Shown: positions 58,947 through 64,000 of the stretch, piece by piece
Layout of the letters: every line of letters begins with the position of its first letter
Numbering within the stretch: the stretch's first letter is position 1
Assembly (NCBI GenBank): GCA_016931855.1
Contig: JAFGDZ010000048.1
Span: forward strand, 1-64,000
Reading direction: 5' to 3'
DNA from: Bacteroidales bacterium
GTDB lineage: Bacteria; Bacteroidota; Bacteroidia; Bacteroidales; Tenuifilaceae
Length of the DNA: 64,000 bases
The notes under the pieces: model-generated
Databases searched by the model: none
What the model saw: only the letters and a program-made list of their open reading frames with translations
What the model was told of the DNA's origin: nothing
Translations under genes and position numbers: made by a program

Positions 58947-61358
58947 ATGAGAAAATATATTTTGTCCATTTTAGCAATTATTGCCGGCCCCTATTTACTG
59001 TTAGCACAGGAATCGGGAACTATTCAGGGACGGGTTTATAACAAGAAGAACAACGAGCCCATTCCCTTTGCCAACATTGTGGTTTGGAATACAACCATTG
59101 GTTCTACCAGCGACTTTGATGGTAACTTTAGCTTCTCTGGGCTAAAGCCCGGCTTTGTTGAGCTGCGCGTATCGGCAGTTGGTTTCGAAACCTTTATCTC
59201 ATCGGCAGTAATGGTTACCAACGCCCGTACCGCTTACATCGATATTGCCATGGACGAAACCTCTGTGCAGCTAGATGCCGTTACCGTAACCGCATCGCCC
59301 TTTAGAAAGAGCGAGGAGAGCCCCGTTTCCCTTCGTAGAATTGGCATTGATGAGATTGAGAAGAACCCTGGCGGCAATAGGGATATTAGCCGCGTAATAC
59401 AGTCGCTGCCCGGTGTAGCCTCTACGCCAGCCTATAGGAACGACGTTATTGTGCGTGGGGGAGGAGCATCGGAGAACCGCTTTTACCTTGATGGGGTAGA
59501 GATTCCCAACCTTAACCACTTTGCAACCCAAGGAGCATCGGGCGGCCCCGTGGGTATTATTAATGTTGATTTTGTGCGCGAGGTAAACTTTTACTCGGGT
59601 GCTTTTCCTGCATCAAAGGGCAACGCCATTAGCTCCGTGCTCGATTTTAGGCAAATTGATGGCAACATGGAGCGGCTTAAGGTTAAGGGCGCTCTTGGCG
59701 CATCGGATGTTGCCCTAACGCTTGATGGCCCTTTGGGTAAAAACTCGTCGTTTATATTCTCAGCTCGTAGATCCTACCTGCAGTTCCTTTTCAATGCCCT
59801 TGGATTACCCTTCCTGCCCACATACAACGATTTTCAGTTCAAAACCAAAACTAAGATTGATGATAAGAACGAGATTACTGTAGTGGGATTAGGCGCTATA
59901 GATGAGTTTAGCCTAAACACTGGACTTGAGAACCCCGATGAGGGGCAGCAGTACATCTTAAACTATGTTCCTGTAAATACCCAGTGGAACTACACTCTGG
60001 GTGTGGTTTACAAACACTACTATAGCAATGGGTTCGATACTTGGGTGGTTAGCCGCAACATGCTTAACAATAGGCAGTACAAGTACCGCGATAACAACAA
60101 GTCCGACATTAAGCTGCTCGACTACACATCGCAGGAAATAGAGAACAAGTTCCGTTACGAGCGCGATATACGCACCGAGTCCAACTACAAGCTTAACTAC
60201 GGTGCGGGTTTTGAGTATGCCCGCTACCTTAACGATACCTACCGCGCAACCTTTGCCGCAGGAGCACTGGGTAGCGAAAGCTACAGCACCAACCTGGATC
60301 TTTTTAAGTGGAACGCCTTTGGACAGGTAAGCCGCGACTTCTTTAGCAAAAAACTATCCCTTTCCCTTGGGATTAGGGTCGATGCTAACAGCTACTCGTC
60401 GTCAATGAGGAACATGTTTGAGCAGCTTAGCCCGCGTTTCTCAGCAGCCTACCAGTTTATGCCCAGCATGTTCCTTAACTTTAATGTGGGTCGCTACTAC
60501 CAGCAACCAGCATACACCATGCTTGGCTATAAGGATGAGCTGGGCACGCTGGTTAATAAAACCAATAAGCTTAAGTACATACAAAGCGACCATATTGTGG
60601 CGGGCATAGAGTGGCAACCCAATGAGGCAAGCAAGTTTACCATTGAGGGCTTTTACAAAAAGTACAACCGCTACCCATTCTCCGTTACCGACTCCATATC
60701 GCTGGCTAGCAAGGGTGCCGACTTTGGCACCTTTGGCGATGAGGAGGTTATTTCCACCGGAAAGGGCGATGCCTATGGTGCCGAGGTTTTGTATCGGAAT
60801 AAGGATTTAAAGGGGATTAACTTTATTCTCTCGTACACGCTGGTTTGGAGTAATACAAAGGCGGTAAATCAGAACCTGCAACCAGTATCAAAAACAATCC
60901 CTACAGCATGGGATAATAGGCATATTTTAACGGTAACCGCAACGCGCAGCTTTAAGCGCAACTGGGATATTGGCGCAAAGTGGCGATTTGTAGGTGGTGC
61001 TCCCTACACCCCTTACGATATGGATAAATCTACTCTTATTGAGGCATTTGATGCACAGGGAAGAGCATATCTGGATTATGGCCGCTACAACACCCTAAGG
61101 CTCGGCTCTTTTCATCAGCTGGATATTAGGGTTGATAAGATGTACTACCTTAAAAACTGGACGCTTAACTTTTACATAGATGTGCAAAACGTTTACGGCT
61201 TTAAGGCTCAGGAGGCCGATAGGCTTATTCCTTTAGTTGATGCGAGCGGCAATAGGGTGGTTGACCCTAACGACCCCTCGCGGTACATTCTTAAACCTAT
61301 TGATAGCGAGGGTAGTGGTACCATTCTGCCATCGGTAGGTATTATAGTTGAGTTCTAA
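58947..61358 (+). CDS. TonB-dependent receptor with carboxypeptidase-like N-terminal domain
   Basis: An 803-residue outer-membrane protein. A signal peptide (about 1-20) is followed by a carboxypeptidase-regulatory-like domain (about 24-110, GTIQGRVYNKKNNEPIPFANIVVW...). The plug domain (about 115-235) has SVQLDAVTVTASPFRKS and VIVRGGGASENRFYLDG. A 22-strand beta-barrel extends to the C-terminal aromatic strand ending IVEF. It imports a large or scarce ligand, perhaps a metal chelate, using TonB energy. No SusD partner gene follows, so a glycan role is less likely. The ATG at 58947 is preferred to a GTG six bases upstream. Confidence 0.9.
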   Translation: MRKYILSILAIIAGPYLLLAQESGTIQGRVYNKKNNEPIPFANIVVWNTTIGSTSDFDGNFSFSGLKPGFVELRVSAVGFETFISSAVMVTNARTAYIDIAMDETSVQLDAVTVTASPFRKSEESPVSLRRIGIDEIEKNPGGNRDISRVIQSLPGVASTPAYRNDVIVRGGGASENRFYLDGVEIPNLNHFATQGASGGPVGIINVDFVREVNFYSGAFPASKGNAISSVLDFRQIDGNMERLKVKGALGASDVALTLDGPLGKNSSFIFSARRSYLQFLFNALGLPFLPTYNDFQFKTKTKIDDKNEITVVGLGAIDEFSLNTGLENPDEGQQYILNYVPVNTQWNYTLGVVYKHYYSNGFDTWVVSRNMLNNRQYKYRDNNKSDIKLLDYTSQEIENKFRYERDIRTESNYKLNYGAGFEYARYLNDTYRATFAAGALGSESYSTNLDLFKWNAFGQVSRDFFSKKLSLSLGIRVDANSYSSSMRNMFEQLSPRFSAAYQFMPSMFLNFNVGRYYQQPAYTMLGYKDELGTLVNKTNKLKYIQSDHIVAGIEWQPNEASKFTIEGFYKKYNRYPFSVTDSISLASKGADFGTFGDEEVISTGKGDAYGAEVLYRNKDLKGINFILSYTLVWSNTKAVNQNLQPVSKTIPTAWDNRHILTVTATRSFKRNWDIGAKWRFVGGAPYTPYDMDKSTLIEAFDAQGRAYLDYGRYNTLRLGSFHQLDIRVDKMYYLKNWTLNFYIDVQNVYGFKAQEADRLIPLVDASGNRVVDPNDPSRYILKPIDSEGSGTILPSVGIIVEF

Positions 61359-61382
61359 TCATCATCCAAAAAATTGTAGAGT

Positions 61383-62117
61383 ATGCGTAGAGTGATATTA
61401 TTCCTGGGGCTGTCCCTACTTCTGGTGTCCTGCTCAAATGTGGGCAGCCAAAAGCATACAGCCATCACCACTGAGCTTAGTACGCAACCCGCTAGCAATG
61501 GTTTCCCAGTAACCATTGAGCTTTTACAGGGCAAAGCGTACTATCATCCGCTAATTGTATTTTGGGTTGAGGATGTTAACGGCAGCTACATTAGCACGCT
61601 ATACGCGTCAAAATCTATAGCTACAGGAATTTTTAAGTATGGCGTTAACAGCGGTGGAAAGTGGGTTGAGGGCGAGCGCCGTAGGCCTGCCGCACTTCCC
61701 TACTGGGCGCATAGGCGTGGAGTAAAAGCTCCCGATGGACTGCTGGTTCCTAGCGCAGCCGCACCGCTACCCGATGCCGTTACTGGCGCAACGCCCAGCG
61801 GTAGCTTTGTGCTTAAAACGGCTATTCCACAGGGGATATCCACCGTGCGATTCTTTATGGAGGTTAACCAAACCTGGGATTGGAACCACTACTGGCACAA
61901 CAGCAAGTTCCCTAACGACCAGGAGTACAAAACATCGTGCCAACCAGCAGTGGTTTACTCCGTTGAGGTTGATTTGGCAAAGGGTGGTGCTACCTATGAG
62001 CTTAAGCCCGTTGGGCACAGCCATCCATCCGGTGCAACAGGCGAGCTATTCCCCGACTTATCAACCCTAACTACTGCGCTTGAAATTGCATACAAAGTAA
62101 CGGTAACCGTTCCTTAA
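61383..62117 (+). CDS. Lipoprotein, DUF2271-like
   Basis: A 244-residue protein with a lipobox (LSLLLVSC, anchor Cys17). The body has YYHPLIVFWVEDVNGSYISTLY, DAVTGATPSGSFVL and RFFMEVNQTWDWNHYW, resembling DUF2271 proteins. Those are found with iron- or flavin-transfer systems and contain the same DAVTGAT motif. It follows the TonB receptor by 24 bases, so the two likely act together at the envelope. The family call is moderate. Confidence 0.65.
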   Translation: MRRVILFLGLSLLLVSCSNVGSQKHTAITTELSTQPASNGFPVTIELLQGKAYYHPLIVFWVEDVNGSYISTLYASKSIATGIFKYGVNSGGKWVEGERRRPAALPYWAHRRGVKAPDGLLVPSAAAPLPDAVTGATPSGSFVLKTAIPQGISTVRFFMEVNQTWDWNHYWHNSKFPNDQEYKTSCQPAVVYSVEVDLAKGGATYELKPVGHSHPSGATGELFPDLSTLTTALEIAYKVTVTVP

Positions 62118-62129
62118 AAACCTATAAGC

Positions 62130-63056
62130 ATGAAGCCTGTACCTAAACGAGTTGTTGTGGCTGGTGCCACCGGATTAATTGGGCGGGAGCTCGTTGCTCT
62201 GCTCCTGCAGAATGGGTACTCCGTAACCATTCTATCGCGCAGCCGCCAAAAGGTACGTGCTCTTTTTGGCGATAAGGTCGATTTTCAGGGGTGGGATGGG
62301 GAAACAATAGCAGGATTAGTGCATGCGGTTGCGGGATGCTATGCCGTAATAAACCTATCGGGAGCAAATATTAGCAAAGGGCTATGGACCAAATCCCGTA
62401 AGGAGCGCATTCTGCAATCGCGAATTAGCTCAACCCAAGCGTTGGTTAACGCAGTGAGTCATGCAAAAGTAAAACCTTCGGTTTTTATACAGGGCTCGGC
62501 CATTGGGTATTACCCTTACCAAACTGGCACCCCGCTAACAGAGCAATCCCCTATGGGCAAAGGTTTTTTGGCCGATGTTGTTCATAGCTGGGAGCGAGCC
62601 GCTAAATCAGTTCAATCCTATGGTGTTAGGCTTGTATTTATACGAACAGGAGCCGTGCTTGCCCCCAACGGCGGAATGCTAAAAGCACTAGCCAGCCCAG
62701 TTAAGTTCTTTGCTGGTGCATGGTTTGGAAAGGGGAACCAGCAAGTTTCTTGGATTCATATTGCCGACCATGTGCGCGCAGTTCTTTTTCTACTGGAGAA
62801 TGGGGCTGCAAGTGGCCCGTTTAACCTAGTTGCCGAGAAATCGGTGGCGCAAAAAGCCCTAGTTAAGAGCATCGCCCAACGCTTAAAGCGCCCCGCTCTT
62901 ATGGGGATACCAGCATCACTAACAACGCTCATTTTAGGAGACATGGGGCGAGAGCTACTCCTGTGTAACCAGGATGTGAAGCCCGAAAAGCTTGTGCAGC
63001 ATGGTTTTCGGTTCCTGTTCCCTGAGCATAAGGAGGCCATTTTTAACCTAATCTAG
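62130..63056 (+). CDS. TIGR01777 family NAD(P)-binding oxidoreductase
   Basis: A 308-residue protein of the extended SDR type (YfcH/SulA-like). The nucleotide-binding motif is VVVAGATGLIGREL. The family landmarks follow: VINLSGANIS, RISSTQALVNAV, IQGSAIGYYP, FIRTGAVLAPNGGML and the closing NLVAEKSVAQ. The substrate is unknown. It starts 12 bases after the lipoprotein gene, probably in one operon with it and the TonB receptor. A terminator follows. Confidence 0.92.
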   Translation: MKPVPKRVVVAGATGLIGRELVALLLQNGYSVTILSRSRQKVRALFGDKVDFQGWDGETIAGLVHAVAGCYAVINLSGANISKGLWTKSRKERILQSRISSTQALVNAVSHAKVKPSVFIQGSAIGYYPYQTGTPLTEQSPMGKGFLADVVHSWERAAKSVQSYGVRLVFIRTGAVLAPNGGMLKALASPVKFFAGAWFGKGNQQVSWIHIADHVRAVLFLLENGAASGPFNLVAEKSVAQKALVKSIAQRLKRPALMGIPASLTTLILGDMGRELLLCNQDVKPEKLVQHGFRFLFPEHKEAIFNLI

Positions 63057-63100
63057 GCATTTACATAGGGTAGCATTGTATCATATGCTGTACGCACTGT

Positions 63101-63141
63101 GCGATTCCGAACGTTTTTTTACGCGTTGGAATCGCCTTTTT
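63101..63141 (+). terminator. Terminator after the TIGR01777 gene
   Basis: GCGATTCC (63101-63108) pairs with GGAATCGC (63128-63135), helped by AACG/CGTT inside, followed by CTTTTTATTT. Confidence 0.8.
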
Positions 63142-63239
63142 ATTTAAGAAAGGGCTATTTATCAGAGGCTAGCATAGTTTGGTGTAGTTTTTATTGATAT
63201 GGATATAGTGATATTTTTACCCTTTACCCTTTTGCCCTG

Positions 63240-63707
63240 ATGGAACCCGTTGTTTTTGATAGGATAAAAGTCTCCAGCGGAATGCCCGAAATGGCTGAGT
63301 ATTTTAGCCTCTATTCCGCTGCGGAATGGAACAAGGGGCATCAGCTTAGCCCTGACGCATTCTATCGCTCCTTACAGGGGAGCTGGTATATGATAGGCGT
63401 TTACTTTGAGGGCCGATTGGTGGGCTTTGGGCGTATTATCTCCGATGGTATTCTTCATGCCCATATTGTGGATCTTATGATCCATCCCAATTTTCAGGGC
63501 TGCGGCATTGGCTCTATGGTGCTGGGCTTGCTTGTTGACCAGTGTAGAAGGGTTGGTATTCCTAACATCAGGCTGTTTAGCGAGAAGGGGAAAACAGCGT
63601 TCTTTGCCAAGAACGGATTTAAGGCGCGAATGTCCGATTGCTCTGGAATGGAGTACGTGTTGGATGAGAGCAACGATAAGCCCCTCCATGATGCTCCCAA
63701 CGGGTAA
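63240..63707 (+). CDS. GNAT-family N-acetyltransferase
   Basis: A 155-residue GNAT. The acetyl-CoA-binding motif A reads LMIHPNFQGCGIGSMVLGLL (about 80-99; Q/R-x-x-G-x-G/A pattern as QGCGIG). The following helix and the F.A.NGF segment (KTAFFAKNGFKARMSD) are typical of motif B. The acceptor substrate is unknown. The start is clear. It is monocistronic, and no terminator is seen directly after it. Confidence 0.92.
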   Translation: MEPVVFDRIKVSSGMPEMAEYFSLYSAAEWNKGHQLSPDAFYRSLQGSWYMIGVYFEGRLVGFGRIISDGILHAHIVDLMIHPNFQGCGIGSMVLGLLVDQCRRVGIPNIRLFSEKGKTAFFAKNGFKARMSDCSGMEYVLDESNDKPLHDAPNG

Positions 63708-63844
63708 GCGCCATGTTAAATTGGGGAGCCATGCTGTTTTAGAGCAGCTAAAGCCTGTTTACGTACAATTGCTTTAGAATAACAACCGAGTAAACAGGGG
63801 TGCATTTAAGTAATTGCTACATTTGCTAACCAAAAGCATGTGGC

Positions 63845-64000
63845 ATGGATAAGCTTACAACGCTACCCAATATAGGCAAAGTAGTTGCCGATAAGCTAAT
63901 ACAAGTAGGCATTGATACGCCCCAAGCGCTGCGTAGCGCTGGGGCAATTAATGCCTTTATGCGCATTAGGGCTATAGATAGCACTGCTTGTATAAACATG
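63845..64000 (+). CDS. TfoX C-terminal-domain protein, cut by the window end
   Basis: The ATG at 63845 opens a frame that runs off the window after 52 codons. The visible part reads LPNIGKVVADKLIQVGIDTPQAL, then AINAFMRIRAIDSTACINM, matching the TfoX/Sxy C-terminal domain (LPNIGK...L..VGI.T...L, then A...R.IRA.....C.N). In gamma-proteobacteria TfoX promotes competence; many bacteria have this domain alone with unknown function. Confidence 0.85.
   Translation, partial: MDKLTTLPNIGKVVADKLIQVGIDTPQALRSAGAINAFMRIRAIDSTACINM

Overview
The window looks like a chromosome segment of a Bacteroidota member, probably Bacteroidales or a close environmental relative. The signs are Bacteroidota-type promoters (TAnnTTTG, often with an upstream TTG or TTTG), a giant secreted protein ending in a type IX secretion (T9SS) sorting domain, a TonB-dependent receptor with a carboxypeptidase-like N-terminal domain, a DUF3127 protein and a long KamA-family aminomutase. 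No rRNA, tRNA, CRISPR array or phage integrase was seen.

Layout. 1-2700: AraC regulator, VOC protein and CorA transporter. 2785-5393: a visibly AT-rich insert holding a PHP-domain ATPase and a small overlapping partner gene. It is bounded by complementary GTTAGGTGCC / GGCACCTAAC cores and ends in an attC-like palindrome, so it resembles an integron gene cassette with no integrase nearby. 5600-8234: small housekeeping or unknown genes (SRPBCC, secreted protein, DUF2867, esterase). 8296-9755: a toxin-antitoxin module with an MqsR-like toxin and an antitoxin fusing an MqsA-like part to a SocA/Panacea domain, preceded by two palindromic operators. 9842-10486: HAD phosphatase. 10526-19443: a methionine operon (metY, metX, hom, metH, metF) behind a SAM-I riboswitch and closed by a strong terminator.

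20113-27675: an unusual four-gene operon with a PRMT-like methyltransferase, a phage-tail-collar/MdpB-like protein, a periplasmic-binding-protein fold lacking a signal peptide, and a 1571-residue cadherin-repeat T9SS cargo. 27782-30148: AraC regulator, then pirin and nitroreductase. 30213-31000: a small STAS-like protein (paralogue of one at 19451) and a decayed gene. 31077-37364: a multi-PAS hybrid kinase and an NtrB/NtrC-like pair. The pair diverges from an efflux operon (37729-41895) with adaptor, ABC ATPase, two small unknown proteins and TolC, but no permease. Two matching palindromes and a possible sigma-54 promoter lie between them.

41985-43947: DUF3127, FKBP isomerase and MnmD-like methyltransferase on the minus strand. 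44818-46674: an NtrC-type regulator with a degenerate ATPase core. 46744-49302: a KamA-family aminomutase behind a structured leader of about 310 nt. 49321-58372: a minus-strand signalling block (chemoreceptor, two receiver-only proteins, two NarL/NarX-type pairs). 58947-64000: TonB receptor, DUF2271-like lipoprotein, TIGR01777 oxidoreductase, GNAT acetyltransferase and the start of a TfoX C-terminal-domain protein cut by the window edge.

All family assignments come from reading motifs by eye. No database search was run, and residue positions are approximate.
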